Positions 13,134-26,600 of a stretch of DNA of 64,000 bases are shown one piece after another. The translations under genes were made by a program, and so were the position numbers. The notes beneath the pieces are model-generated. The model did no database searches. It had not been told where the DNA came from and saw nothing but the letters and a program-made list of their open reading frames with translations. The stretch spans positions 304,044 to 368,043 of the forward strand of contig QAOA01007401.1 of assembly GCA_003255065.1 (NCBI GenBank), in the 5' to 3' direction. Source of the DNA: Cercis canadensis. Taxonomy: Eukaryota; Streptophyta; Magnoliopsida; Fabales; Fabaceae. Numbering within the stretch: the first letter of the stretch is position 1; each line of letters opens with the position of its first letter.

Positions 13134-16100
13134 TTACATTCCCCCAGATTTAGAGAGCTGTTTCAAAGCATTAGCAATCTTGTCCTCTGTTGCTTCACTG
13201 ATGCATGCAACCAGGGGACTCTCATTTGGGACAAGATCATCTCTATGGTAGCTTCCTGTACCTCTAAGCAGCTCTTCTGAACCCTTAGACACTACTTTTT
13301 TCAAGATGATGCTCTTGTGAGTTCCAGAAATCATTTCCTCATAATCGGTGTCCCCAGTTTCTCCAAGGATGACATACATATTTGCAACATTCAATCTCCA
13401 TCGCACAAAGAGATACCTGAAATCAGCAAAACTGAACAGTCAATTACTCAAATATTAAACAGTTACACACATTGTGCCATAATCTGTACAAGCAGGACAT
13501 AAGGTGCTTCCCTTCCATCAACGACAGGACCTGTAGCGCGATGCATTGGGAAAGGGAAGGAGAGTACATGGCAGGAATAGAACTCCTGACATCAAGTCTC
13601 TAGTTCCTATGACCAAAGAAGGTGCCACTAGACCCACAAGTCATTTGGCTTGTAAGAGTACCTAAAGGCATTGTTGTTTTACCACCTTACTAGACAAAAC
13701 ATTACTTTTCTGAATATTAAATTAGAAAGTATGATAAATAACTCTGTTACTTCATTCCAAGAATAACATAATGTAATAAAAAATAAGACTGCCATTACAA
13801 AGAGAAAAGAAGGTTCATAAAGGATAACAAAACTTTCAGCACAAAAAATTATCATTTTATGCAGTGACATAAGTTTGATGGTAAACTATGATTATTGATC
13901 AAATGTTAGGTGTATTTACACAGTAATTTCACTAACAACTGCCCAAAATGCGTGTGTTGTGCGCATAACAATAAAACTAAAGGGTTACTAGATGTATTAC
14001 GGAAATTTAATCAGTGCTACAACTTATTATAGTAATTTTCATAATACCTATTTCATTTTCTTATCTCGTTTTCTTTTATAGGTAAATTTAACATGCATGC
14101 GTGAGCTTTACAACCTGTAATCTCACTCCCATACTTCGTTAATAATTGGCCAGCAGGACCCTTGAGACTCATGTTAACAGCACCATTTGAATGGCTTCAA
14201 AGAACATTCAAAATGATTTATTAAACAAAGAATGAATTGGATTTGTTTTTCCTTCAAGCTCGTTTCTATCTTATAACCCCTTCCAACCAGGTTTTTACAA
14301 ATTTCCCTAACCATGTATGCTAGCAAGAGTCATCAGTTTGAGCAAGGGATAAATGATGATTTCTTCTAAAATTCCCTATAATCTTTATTATGAACTGTTA
14401 CCTGAGTGCCTGTGCTCTAGATGCAAGAAGCGGAATAACTTGGATTCTAGTTGATCCCCGGCAGTACATAGGATGACAACGTAGACCTCGCATCCTAAGC
14501 TTCTGCCTCAAGTCATCAACTTTTTTTGCCTGCAAAAGCAAGTCACCAAAAGCATTCCAATCAATAAAACCAAGTGCCCTGGCTCCTAGCCATAAGCAAG
14601 TACATTAGTAAATTTCATGTACCTTACTAAGATCCTTTATTTTGTATGAGATGCAATGTGCATTGCTTGATTTCAAATCTTCCTCAACAGGGCTGGAAGA
14701 ATTTTTGGAATTTTCTTCACCTTCAATTGTACTCATAAGTTTCCAAAGGGTTTTTTTTAGACCTACGCAACCCCAACGGTAGTCAATATGTGCTGCATAA
14801 TCTGGATCAGGCACAAGTTTTTTGTCTTCTGTACAAATACCAGGGTAGTAAACTTCACTGCCGCTGCTGCAAATTAAAGCATCAAAATCATTTACTTGAA
14901 TTTTTCCTGAATTTAGGAACTCTATTGTTTCTTGCAATGGCATAGCTGTTGATAAAGCAAATCCAGAAACTTTTGCAGTTTGAGGATCAAGTTGAACAGC
15001 TTTGAAGATACTTTGCAATATCTGGATCATCTTCTTCTCAGGAGCACCATCTTTTTCATAGCAATCAAGTGCTATGACAAGCAATCTGCGTCTTCTCCTC
15101 AAAAGAGGATACTTGCCGGATACATTGTCAAGCAGCTTATTCCCACCCTCAGTATCATTTGATTTTCGACCAGAATCATTTGATTTTGGACCAGTATCAT
15201 TTATTTTTCGACCAGAGTCATTTGGTCTTTGACCAGTATCATTTGATTTTCGACCAGAGTCAATTGGTCTTGAAACAGTATCATTTGATTTTCTACCAGA
15301 ATCTGGCTTCTTTATCTTGCTTAGGAGCTGTTTCACTTGGTCTTGCATATCGGAACCACCACCAACTGCAGACAAGTCAATTGATTCATTTAATGAAGAT
15401 TTGTCCCCATCAATTGACAGCCTAAGGGACATGTCCTGCACATCCTTCAGTGAATCATTGAAAGACTCTTCAGGAACAAAATCATTCCCTGGAGTATCGA
15501 TTTGCCACTGTGGATGCCTCATGCGGCAGGCTGCCACCCTAGTCAAATAAGTACGGCAGTGTTCAGGCCATGAGAAAAGGTGTATGTTCTTCCAACCATT
15601 ATTCCTGCAATCATGCCACAGGTTTTTCTCTGACAACAACTTGAGTAATGCATTAGCAATTGCTTGCTGATCATGAGGATCTACAAGCAAACCATTGTTG
15701 AGGGCCTAAAATATCAAAAGGAAACGAAACAAAAGGCTGTAAGGTTATTATACATCAAGCTGTGCATATTTGATCCTGCTTGAATGCTGAGAAAACCATA
15801 ACAGGAAAGATAAAATTCAGAATTTATGACAACCTTTGCAACCAGAGACTCGGTTAGAATCTGAATTTTCTTTTCTCAACGCCATCTAAGAAAATATTTC
15901 ACTTAATAACCTATAAGAAGTTCCTAACATGCATCCTATATCTGATATATAAATAGAGTTCATTCTTCATTTACCCGATGAATGTCCACTGGTCCTCCAT
16001 TTTTAGTGGCTACCATTGGAAGTCCATGTGCTGCTGCCTGCAAGAGTTTCAACAAATTCAATAAAAAGATGTATCACTTTAAGATTAAAATGACAATAAT

Positions 16101-19100
16101 ATTTCCAAAGATGCTAGTTAGGTTAAACCAACCTCAATTAAAGTAAGACCAAAAGGCTCCACTAAAGCTGGATTTATGAAAACTCCCTGAGACAAATGTC
16201 AAATTTAGCTGCTCATCATAATTAAAACATAAGAAGCAAGTTTGTATATACCTACCTTTGTTTTTGCCGCAAGACGGTATATCTCAGGAACATCCACTTG
16301 TGTGTGATGTTTGGGGTAAGCCACTTGCCCGTAAAGGTCATACTTATCAATCAGTTTCAGCACTGTTATGAGCACACTAGCATTTCCAGACGACATCTCA
16401 TCTATGTCATCCCTTTTTCCCATTATGAGTGTCTGTTTTAAAGCATATCAGTTATCAGTCCTTTCACAAGTAGCAAACTGTAGTTTCCACTGGTCAAAGA
16501 GAGTTATAGCATTAAGTACTTACAAGATTAGCGAGTTCTCTCAAGGGACGGCACTCTCCAAAGGCTTTTAAAAGAGTGGTTATATTCTTCTTTGGATCCG
16601 GCCTTGATAAGGCCAATATCATAGGCTTGTGAGGATTTGTAAAGAAACGCATCACCTGCAAAAAATTGTTAGTTGCAAGTCAATAACAGCAATTAAGGTA
16701 TAATATGTGTATATATATCAGTTACTCACTTCTGACCATATTGAAGGCATTGTTTTTGGCAAGGAACCATCAATGCCACCAATAAGTTGTGTCAGCTCCC
16801 CATCAACTTCAGGGGTGTCTTCTTGGTTCATGACACTGCTGAAGTCCATACCAGGTGGGATAACCTGAAGAGATTTTGTACCACTAGTACTTCACTCAGA
16901 CATTCAGGAGAAATAGCCAATTGAATGATGCAGATCAGTGCATAAAAACAATAAACAAAGCAACTACTTTATTCATTCAGTTAAAAAATTGCTAGCTATA
17001 GTTGGTTGCCTTTGGCAAAGAAATTTTCGACAAGGTTATAGAGCAACAGATATATTGGAAGAGCATTTTATGGAGTGGAATTAAGGAACAAAATACATTA
17101 TAACTTAAATTCACATGTCCTGATTTCCTCCCAACTCTAAGGTGTCACCAGGTCAACATATAACTTTGATTCTTACCGCCATCCTTGGCATGAATCGACC
17201 ATGACAATTGACACCACGTCTAGCCCGAGCACGCAAGACTTTTTCAAGCTTGACATCAAACCCATCGTAAAGACCCCATTGCTCTTCAATTTCCTGTTTA
17301 GTACTCGTGATAACAAGTTCTGCAGTGTCTAACGACAGTTCTTCTGCTTCTATCCTCCTCATCATCTTATATGTTGAATTAATATCCTCCTTTGACTGGC
17401 GGCCCTGCTTAAGAAGTTGTTCAAGCTTGTTTCTTCCAAGAGAATGACCTGTCAGCACCATTGGCACATTTAAAGCACCTGAAAGAAGAGCAGCGCTATC
17501 TCCAGCATCGGCATAATGCCCATGAATCACATATGGCCAGACAGGTTGACCCCCACGAACTTGTTCACCCAATACTTTTGACATATTAAGAATGTGAGCT
17601 AAAGCTCCATCTACAAATTCTTGAATATAGGGCCAAAGAAGTTCTTTTTGAAGGTACTTATCACGTGGACCAAAGGGTATTCTTATGATATATGCCCCAC
17701 TGCTCTCCCCAACATCAGTCCTATCATCATCTTCTGGGCCTCCAGTTAGCATTTCTGTTGGTTCCCCATAGCTCCAATCAATCTCAGGAGATGACATTTG
17801 GCGAGTGAAGAGATCTACTCTGTACACTCCAGGCATTTTCGCAAGTGCCCGTGCAAGTTCTACCACATATTTGATCTGGAAATAGATTACCTCAGGCATT
17901 AAAGAACAGTTAAATGAAAGGAGAATATTTGCATGTATTTATGTAAAAATGTCAAGTACCTGTCCACCTGTATCAGAATCTCGACCAAGTTCCATGTTTT
18001 CTCCTCGAACTAATCCATGCAAACTGATTAAAAGTAACATATTATTACTTAAGTATCAGTGCCTTGAATTGTAGTTGTGGTATTAGATATACAAACCTCC
18101 TAATTATGGAATACAGGAGAATATTATGGTCAAACACTACAATTTTCAGATGTTTGTAGGATATATTAGCTGATGCATTTTGCAGCTGCACCAATGAAAA
18201 AATGAGGCTATACTTACCATATCAGTAAAGAATAAAAAGCCATAGCAAACATGTAGCCATTGTTTGGGAACAAAATGAGGTGGGAAAGAAATTGAGCAGA
18301 ATAAACATTAAAAGAGATCAAAAGCAAGGAAATTGAAAATAAATTTCTCATCTCTTGTTTGGAAGTCATATAAATGATGAGAATGAAAATGAAGATAAAG
18401 TTAAAATTATGAATTCACTCATAAATAACTTTTATTGAGATGTTATTTGAGAAGGTTAATTATGTAAGTTAAAATACAGTAAGCTTGTAATTTTTTTCTT
18501 TTTTAACTTTCACCCCATTTTTGGAGAGAGTGATTTCCGTGAAATTGAGATAAATATTCCCCTTAGTTTCCCTAATAAGGTAATATAACTTCTGCCCTTA
18601 CTTTTAATTCCTACCAAAACCATTTTTTCCATTTTCACTTGTTCCAAACGAAGCAATATTTTCAGGATGGTATATGGCCGATAATGCAATCATTATTCTC
18701 CTTTCTTGTATTTATAATTGTCCATTAATAATCAGATTTATCTTCAGACTATCCCCTATCCCAACCACATCAAAGACAATATGCACAAACAAAAAAAGAG
18801 AAAGAAGGAATGCAATTAAAGGGGAAAAAAAAAAAAAAAAGAATGCCATTATGACTGCTTTATGTGAGCCGTTGAGAGACTTCAGAACTAACTCCAATTT
18901 TCATCCCAGTATCCACACTAAGTACTGTAGAATACAAATAAAATGCATAATGGTAAAGAGCTGAGTTGATCACTGGCAAAGGGATTAAAAAGTGGTTTTA
19001 GTTTCCACTGAAATGAGTATTTTTTGAGATTACACCTTGACACATTGTAGAAAATTTGGCTAAACAATTTATTTAGCAGAGAAGCTGTCAATCCAAAACA

Positions 19101-20347
19101 AATTTAGAATGACGCTTTTGCAGACAGCAAGATTCGTATATACCTGATAAGGACAATATAAAGCTTCTTCTCCTTTTTGTCATCAGACCACACTTCCAAG
19201 TTGGAAATTTGACGTTGGAACCTTTTCCTTGGGGTCTCAGGCACCATCTCCCCCAAACCATCCCCCTTTTCGCCTTCCGACAAGTCTTCAGACATGTCCT
19301 CTGTTGCATCCCTGCGTCCTTGTTCCCGCTCCCATCTTCGTTTTGCCATCCGTTGAAGTTCCTCCCATTCTAACTATACAAAGCACAAGTGTAGCCCATT
19401 AGTCTTCCAAATACTAACTCTCCCGTTAATAGTAGTTTCCGGTATAATGAATTGAAAAACACTGTTTGGTAACTCAAAAGACAATCAAATATATTACATG
19501 TCAACAATAATGCAACCTATGCCAGCAAGAAATTCACCTCAAAACCCACCAAACAAATTCACCCCAACGAATTGTAGTTATATGAATAAACAGATAAAAA
19601 ACCAGGTATAATAAATTCAAAAATGCTATTGCGTAACTCAGATAGAATATATTCCATGTCTACAATAATTTAACCTATGCCAGTAAGAAATTCTCCCCAA
19701 TCACAAAGAGGCCAAGGAAAGTAAAAATAAAAGCCATGAGTAAAAATACAATTAAGAGAATCAAAGAAACTCTTTTAAAGAATCTTTAATGCAAAGATGA
19801 TTGAAAAACAACTAAAAATTTCTCTTCTTTTTATCTCAGAAAAACACATTTCATCAATTTTTCCTAGCCATGCATATACCATCATCTATTTGATTAAATT
19901 GTGTACATTCAATCATGTCAGAAGGCTACACAAGCACACCGCAAAATTGATATCAGGTTCGAATCCCATTCCCCATACCCCCCAGCTGGCCAGCTAGAAA
20001 ATCTAGCTCTATCATCTAATGATAGGAAAAAAAAAAAAAATCATGTCTAGAGACTTGTAAAGAAAGACCTGCTTCTTCTTGCGAGCAAGATGCCAAATGC
20101 GCCAGCACATGTTCTCTAGCCTTGAACTGCGCTCGCGGGTATTGCGAGTGGCAACCACTTTGATCCAAGTGCGGTGCAGGTCCGATTCATCAACACCTGT
20201 CACCACTTCTTCCACGAAGTACTTGGTGGGGTTGAAATGCCCTCTTTCTCTAAGAGTCACCGGCGCCGCCTTCTGCTCATCAATGGCGGAAGCCCCACTG
20301 GAGAGTATAGCCTCCAGATACCCATTAATCCACTCATTGCCAGCCAT
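13134..20347 (-). CDS. SPS4: Sucrose-phosphate synthase, SPS4 / family C type
   Basis: Makes sucrose 6-phosphate from UDP-glucose and fructose 6-phosphate in the cytosol, the controlling step of sucrose synthesis. Exons in transcript order: 20347-20069, 19373-19144, 18023-17960, 17875-17177, 16864-16730, 16655-16524, 16432-16256, 16186-16133, 16037-15975, 15705-14623, 14529-14402, 13416-13134. They total 3327 nt, or 1108 aa, slightly longer than the usual 1020-1080. The N-terminus [15 protein letters not shown] is typical. The GT4 glucosyltransferase domain runs from about residue 170 to 670 and has the E-X7-E nucleotide-sugar motif at Glu582/Glu590. A phosphatase-like domain begins near [11 protein letters not shown] and lacks the DxDxT nucleophile motif, as plant SPS does. 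Ser150 in RQIS sits where the light/dark regulatory serine of SPS lies. The family C call rests on this N-terminal region. The linker has a four-copy 14-residue repeat. Confidence 0.95.
15148..15306 (-). repeat. Coding minisatellite, 42-bp unit, in the SPS linker
   Basis: Four in-frame copies of a 14-residue unit of form [14 protein letters not shown] start at bases 15303, 15261, 15219 and 15177 on the minus strand (residues about 745-800). The copies differ at a few positions (SND versus IND, and the variable five-residue spacer). The segment lies between the glucosyltransferase and phosphatase-like domains. Confidence 0.9.
18255..18652. mobile_element. Possible MITE in SPS intron 2
   Basis: The left edge GTTTGGGAACAAAATGAGG is loosely the inverse of the right edge ending ACTTGTTCCAAAC. 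The interior is AT-rich and non-coding. No clean target duplication was found, so the edges are approximate. Confidence 0.4.
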
Positions 20348-20830
20348 TTTCCCTCAAATTTTCCCGAGAAAAAAAAAAAAGCTGGATAAATTTGTACTCA
20401 ACAGCTAAACAACATGCAGAGTTTATGAAACTAAAACCTTTCTCTATCGAAAAAGGCTTAGCCAGAACAGAGTGAATTGGTAGTAGTGCTAGGTTTCTTG
20501 AAGATTACGGAAGCCCAGTATTCAATATCACAACTTTCAGACACGCATGATCTTTCAGAAACGAAAATCTCTATTTTTTTTTTCTATGCAGAGGAAGACG
20601 ATTGTTATGGTATTGAAGGAGAAACGAGGTGCAAAAGAGTGTATTAGAATTTCTGGGTAAAAGTGAAATGGAAGCTTTTTGGTTGTTTTGGGAGTAAGAA
20701 ATGTTAAAATGAGAGAGAGAGAGAGAGAAAGAGGGGAATGGTGAGGAGTAGAGAGAGCGGAATGGAGGAGGAGGAGGAGGAGTAGGAGAAGGAGAAGGAG
20801 ATGGCGAAGGCGAGAGAACCACATGGCAGG
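20348..20830 (-). promoter_or_regulatory. SPS 5' leader / promoter region with CT-rich tracts
   Basis: Read on the gene's strand, the region upstream of the ATG has a CTC-repeat block (20761-20800), a (CT)n block (20711-20733) and shorter pyrimidine runs. Such CT-rich tracts are common in plant 5' leaders. Frames open through it encode only Leu-, Pro- and Ser-rich low-complexity peptide. The transcription start cannot be placed from sequence alone. Confidence 0.4.
20711..20733. repeat. (GA)n microsatellite
   Basis: A run of GA dinucleotides, slightly interrupted at its end, upstream of the SPS start codon. A GGA/GGAGAA trinucleotide-rich block follows at 20761-20800. Confidence 0.9.
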
Positions 20831-21934
20831 AGGGAATGGTGGGCCAGAAAGGGAGACACGTGTAAAGAGCATCTTGAAGGGAGTGACGAGAATACTTCAC
20901 ACCTGTGAGAGGGGAGAAGAGAGCACAGAAAGAGAGAGAATCTGTGATGGTTTTGGTTCTGTTTGGATTTGGGAGGGAAGGATTATGCACCTTTTCCAAC
21001 GGTATCCGCTTCCCAATGCGACCTTGCCACTTGCTTTCTTCCTAGAGATTTGGGTAAATCCAAGTGGCACACGTGTCCGCTCTAGTTTTAGTAATTATAA
21101 ATGTAAATTAAATTAAGGATCTTAAATGCAAATTTTACTAATTAAACAAAAATGTATTGTATATTCATCTGCCTTTTATTTTTACTTCCATTTTATTTCA
21201 GTTGGAGTATAATTCGTACAGAAGCAACATATCACTTGTGGAGTTTTATTAATTTAAATGCAAATACATGTGTAATTTTTTTTTTGCAAAACGATATATG
21301 TGTAGTTGTGTAACTAAATAACGTGTAAATATAGATGAAATCCTTCTCAGTTCCCCCTTACTGATAAAATCCTTCTTCGCAATAAGAATAAAAAAAATCC
21401 AAATGGCCTATTAAAATTATATATGTCTAATAGTATCTCCTCTTAATTTTTAAGCATGTTATGCTTTTATGTAATCATTAAAAGATTTTCCATTAAAATT
21501 TGTCTACATAATATTATCTAAATTTAATTAAATTTTTCTACCAGATTAAATTTTATATATTATCACACATAATATATAAACTAATTTTCTTTTAATAAAG
21601 TTAAAGTAAAAATTGCAAAAAAAAAAAAAAAACAATATCAACCAATTTAACTTTAAATCCTACCTGAGTCACCACTCAGCATCAGGCATTGATGGTGAAT
21701 AAAATGGTAAAATAATCCAAGTGTCTGTGAGAGAGTAATTGATGCGAAGGTTTGTTGGCAAGTGAGCCATCATCCCACTCCCGCCCAACGGTAACCACTA
21801 ACCACCATCAACCACACTTTATTTCTTGTCATTTTTGCCTTAAACGTTTTCAAGCCTTTTCCTTAAAAGTACCTTTCGAAACAGAAAATTGCACCAATTA
21901 TTAGTTTTGAGTGATTTCATCAACACATGTTGCC
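20831..21934. other. Intergenic, upstream of SPS
   Basis: Becomes strongly AT-rich after about 21100. No gene-like frame or recognisable repeat was found apart from homopolymer runs. Confidence 0.5.
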
Positions 21935-22290
21935 CTAATTTATAATTTATTATTCTAATTTTAAAATAATTTACCATAATATTATATTTTTTATTTTTAA
22001 AAAAATGTCAACATAGATTCACATGATACACTCTTGAGAACATGTCACATGACATGTGGCGTGGTTAATGGGTTCTACCAACTGCATGTGTAACAAACTT
22101 TATAGAAAAGGATATGCAATTTTGCAAGTGGGATATGCCACATGTCATGTAGCATGTCCTCAAGAGACATGCCACATGACATGTGAAATGTTCAATAGGC
22201 TCTACCTATTGACAATTATTATTTTTTAAATAAAAAATTATAATATTAAGATAAATAATTTTGAAATTAAAATAATTAAATAAATAAATT
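21935..22290. mobile_element. Foldback / MITE-like palindromic element
   Basis: The two halves are inverted copies. The arm around 22032-22059 (CTTGAGAACATG.. to ..ACATGTGGC) is the reverse complement, with about three mismatches, of the arm around 22137-22165. The flanking A/T segments on each side are also inverse of each other for about 90 bp outward. A third partial copy, CATGCCACATGACATGTG, follows. It is non-coding and about 350 bp long, as expected for a non-autonomous DNA element. Exact ends and target duplication are unclear. Confidence 0.6.
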
Positions 22291-23687
22291 ATTAAAATAT
22301 AATATTCAAATCAAAAAATCAGCAGACAAGCTCATGTTTATGCTATTTTAGAGTGTCCATCACTCATTCTCTAGCACTTATTTATATTAGATTGTTAAAG
22401 CTAGAAATTCCCGTTAAATAACTCAAAAGGAGCTTTTTTTAAAAAGAAATATTATTTAAGAACTTAAATAAAAAAAAAATTAAGTGAATTTTAATGTTAT
22501 AATTTATTTCATTTTAGTTACTTATTAGTGATAGTTTGAAGTTCTATATGACTAGTCACTATTTTATGATTAGTCACTAGTTTATGATTCTTAATAGTTA
22601 ATGTGATTTTTAGAGATAAAATAATTACTGATCATATAAAACTATAAATAACCTCTGATTATAAAGTACAGTGATATATTATGATTAAAATAAAGAAAAT
22701 TAACTTTAAAATTCATCTAATTTTTTTTTATTACAGTTCCTTAACAATGACTATCTCTATTTCTTTTCGGATATTATATACGAAATTATATGCAGTATAT
22801 ACCCAGTCATAAACTTCTAATCGCAATAAGGCCAATACAAAAATCCCTCTAATCACAATCAATAAACTATATAGTTGGCAGAGTGACAATCAATTTGCGT
22901 CATTTGTGAAAACAAAGGTTGTAGAAACATCTTTTGTCTTTTGTCTTTTGAAGATACTAAAGATTTTAGAGACATCTTGTCTCTTGTTTTCCTATTGAGT
23001 ATCTTCTTTTTAACCTTCCGCATGGCTGTCCTTCTCCAAGATGCCACTGGTTTATGGCTTGCAATTCTCAGCGCTAAAAAGTTGAACTTTCTGAGTCAGG
23101 TTCATATTGGTATCTCTCTGGTCACATAAGCACTACATGTGATGATGCATCACAAAAAGTACTCTTTATTCCTGTTTTGTGCTCTACTAAGGTCCACGTT
23201 GCATGTTTTACATAAAAAACAACCAAACAGCTTTTGTCCCACACAGCTTTTATAATTTGAGCACTTTCAACACCAGCAAACTAGTTGTATATTCCACCAT
23301 GCATTAGTGGGTTGTCTTTTTTCAGCTTAAAACGGCATCCCAGAAGAACTAAAAAGAATAAATATATAAAATACATAGAAAAATTAATTAAAATACACCG
23401 CTCCATGCAGATCTCCCAACATTAATGAACCTAAATTTCATCAAACAGCATCAGACAAGGATAAAAGAGGACGGTAATCGAAAATTTTCTTCAATATTAA
23501 ATGAATCATGACACTCTTTTTTCCAGGTGAACAAAACTTCTTACGACTACTGAGTGGTCAATGGTGTAGAGGATATTGATTACATTACAAAGGTGATGCT
23601 GCGCAAGGGGAATCACTTTCAGCAGGTTATTGAAGAGAGGAGTGACTCCATGTGAAATTTGTCATGCACAAAAAGAAGCTAACAGTA
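22291..23687. other. Intergenic, downstream of uS9m
   Basis: AT-rich. The uS9m 3' untranslated region should lie near 23400-23687. Short open frames around 22859-23129 lack any recognisable motif and lie over each other on both strands. Confidence 0.5.
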
Positions 23688-26600
23688 TTAACGCTTGACC
23701 CATTGGAAACTTTTTCGTGCTTTGGCCTTTCCTGGCTTCTTCCTTTCTACCACCCTTGGGTCCCTCGTCAAGAAACCAGCTGGTCAAGAAGAAACTATAT
23801 TAGTCCATTGTGTCATCATAGCGCAGCACAAATATTAAGTCAGCATGAGTTAAAAAACTAGAGATTCATCAGGCATATAATAATGCAGGCTATAGTTATG
23901 ATAATGGATTTGACTGGAAACCACAGTAAGAAATGACTGAGAACTCCCGAATCTAGATATGGATTCCCCTAGATCCCAGCTTTCCAAGTCCTGGAAATCA
24001 TTTCTTCCTCTCCCCACGCACCCAGCTGCCCCCAAAAGTATACAAAATTACAAATATAATTATCTTTTGAAAGTGAACATTTATCTACATAAACAGTATA
24101 GCAAGATAAGGCCAGAGTAAAAGTTCATGAGTATACCATTTCTAAGTGCAGGACGCAAGTCTGGTTCCCAGCTTTGCAAAGCCTTGCTGATCCCCAAGCG
24201 AACTGCTCCAACTTGACCTGTTCAGCACATTTACAAATAAAACTATAAAGGAACAGACAAGGACACAAGGAACTTAAATATAACCAGATTATAATGTTAG
24301 CTAATATTCAAATTTGTGATGAAAGTCATATGTAGAGAAAGAAAGAAACATTCAGCTCATACATCAATTCTCTTACATCTATAGAGAGGAAATGGCAGAG
24401 GGAAGGGCTGGGGCTGGGGTTGTTGGAGAAATACCTTCCCCAACAAAAGTCAAAGCAAGCTCATAACAGATATTGCCAAGGCCAATTCAAGCATGTCTGC
24501 AAGAGTATATTCTATCCTTCTGCCCCAAAAGTTACAGGAAATTGAAAACTACGGAAAATCATAGTTTAGTTACTAGAATTGACATATCTATTTTTTCTCC
24601 ATTGCAAGTACCCAAAGGTGATTCTGGACAAGGCAAAAGCTATATGACCAAAAGTGATTAGACCAAACAAGCCCATCAGTTGTAATACTCCTTATCTGGT
24701 TCTGAGTTTTCCTTTTTTTTTTTTTCGGTTTTGGGGGGGGGTGGTGGTGGGACAAACTTTAACTTTTCTAAAAACATTAAAGAAATGCTAAAGAAGGATA
24801 TTATTATATAAGAATGTTTTATGTTTATGTTTACAAGCATGAATGTATATAGATAGAAACACATAGGACCATATCCTCCTATGACTAGGGCATCCAGACA
24901 ATAGTTATCAAATTGAGATATGAATAAGATGCAGTAACAAATTGCTAAATAGCTTAAAAAACATAACATTAAAATATGAATAGGAAAACGACTCAGAAGG
25001 TGGCCTCATCTTTGTCTGCAGTGTGTTTGGAAGCACCTCCTTAACTAATAGACCTATACATGTAAGGGTGGATGAGAATTTGCTATCAAAAACACATTTG
25101 TCAATGCAGAAACACCATTTTAAGTGTCAAACATGCATGCACTCTTTACCATATCATAACTGAAATATGCTTCAAGAGCAATATGCTAGAGGGGGCAGGG
25201 GACACAAGATGTTGCACTGCAAACTCTCTATTTACAAGATCATAGAATGACAAGTAAGCATAGTTGATTAAATAAAAAAGAGATAATAATATCATGACAG
25301 AAACTTATGCCAATACAACAGATTAAGAGATGTAACTAAAAATCATCAACCTCACCTGAAACACCACCTCCTTTCACAGTACAATTGACATCCCAAAGCC
25401 CCAATGTCTTTGTCTCAGAGAAAGGTCGAAGGAGAGTAGCACGATGATCGAGCATGGGGAAATAGATGTCAAATTCCTTATCATTAACTATAAATTTACC
25501 ATTGCCAGGTTGAATCCAGACACGAGCTACACTGCATTTCCTTCTTCCTGTTCCATAAGCACGTCCTTTTTCATCTACTTGTCTCACTCTTGCTTTTGCG
25601 ATTTCCTCCTGCTTCTGACGCTCAATTTCAGCTCTAGTGGATTTTCTAGTATTCTTCTCATAGCGCATATCCTCTATTACACTAAGAGGGGGCAATCCCT
25701 CTACCCCTTCAAAGTCTTTCAATGCAATCAAACTGTCAAGCATTTCATCTGTGATTCCAGAAGCAGCAATCATATCGCCAAATGCACGGTTTGGCCCTGT
25801 AAATCCAAATAGAAAATAACATAATATTCAGAATTTTATCTAAATCAACAGAGACATGGCAGCACACCTCATAGATATAGTTACTTGAAATTCAATAAAC
25901 ACTATGAGATAATATCACCCTCAGTGCACTCCGGAAGATTAAGATGAAATTAGAAGGAAAAATAAAGCCCTAATTTCTGTTCACTATATCCTCAGCCATT
26001 GCAAAACAGTATCAAAAGGTATGGTCATCTAAAATGCATTACACTTACTCAATACACCATAAAAAGTAAACCACAATAAATCAGAGCAAACAGTGTTATA
26101 TGGCACAAAATCAGTTCAATTTCATAAGAAATCACAAACCATTTTTTATCCAAGATATCAACAACCATGGATTAAATTTGCGCATTCAAATTATATATTG
26201 TCCCATTTCATAACCAGTGACAAAGATCAATATACAGCCCAGTTTGGGAAAGGATAAAAAAAAGGGTACCCTCACCCACTAAAAGCTTATTCCGAGTGAC
26301 AAAATATGGTAGCCATGCAAAGAAAGGGCTTCTACTTTACCTTTGACTATGGCAGTCAGCGCTTGCTCTTCGATCAGGAGCTTCTTAGCATCCTCTTCGC
26401 TCTGGAGCTGATTACCATCCTCACTTCCCTCCACAAAACTAATTTCACCTCTGGGGTCACGCAGCTCCCCTACACCCTCTTGAAAACCAAACACATCTTT
26501 CTCATCCTCCTTCAAGCTCCACGGTTTAAGGTCCTCTGCTTCTGCTCCCATCCATTGATCGCCACCAAGACCACCACCCTTCTCTTCAATTTCCTTATCG

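Noticed and set aside
20571..20999. 142-codon Pro/Ser-rich frame upstream of SPS
   Set aside because: Low-complexity translation of CT-rich leader; kept only as a possible upstream frame.
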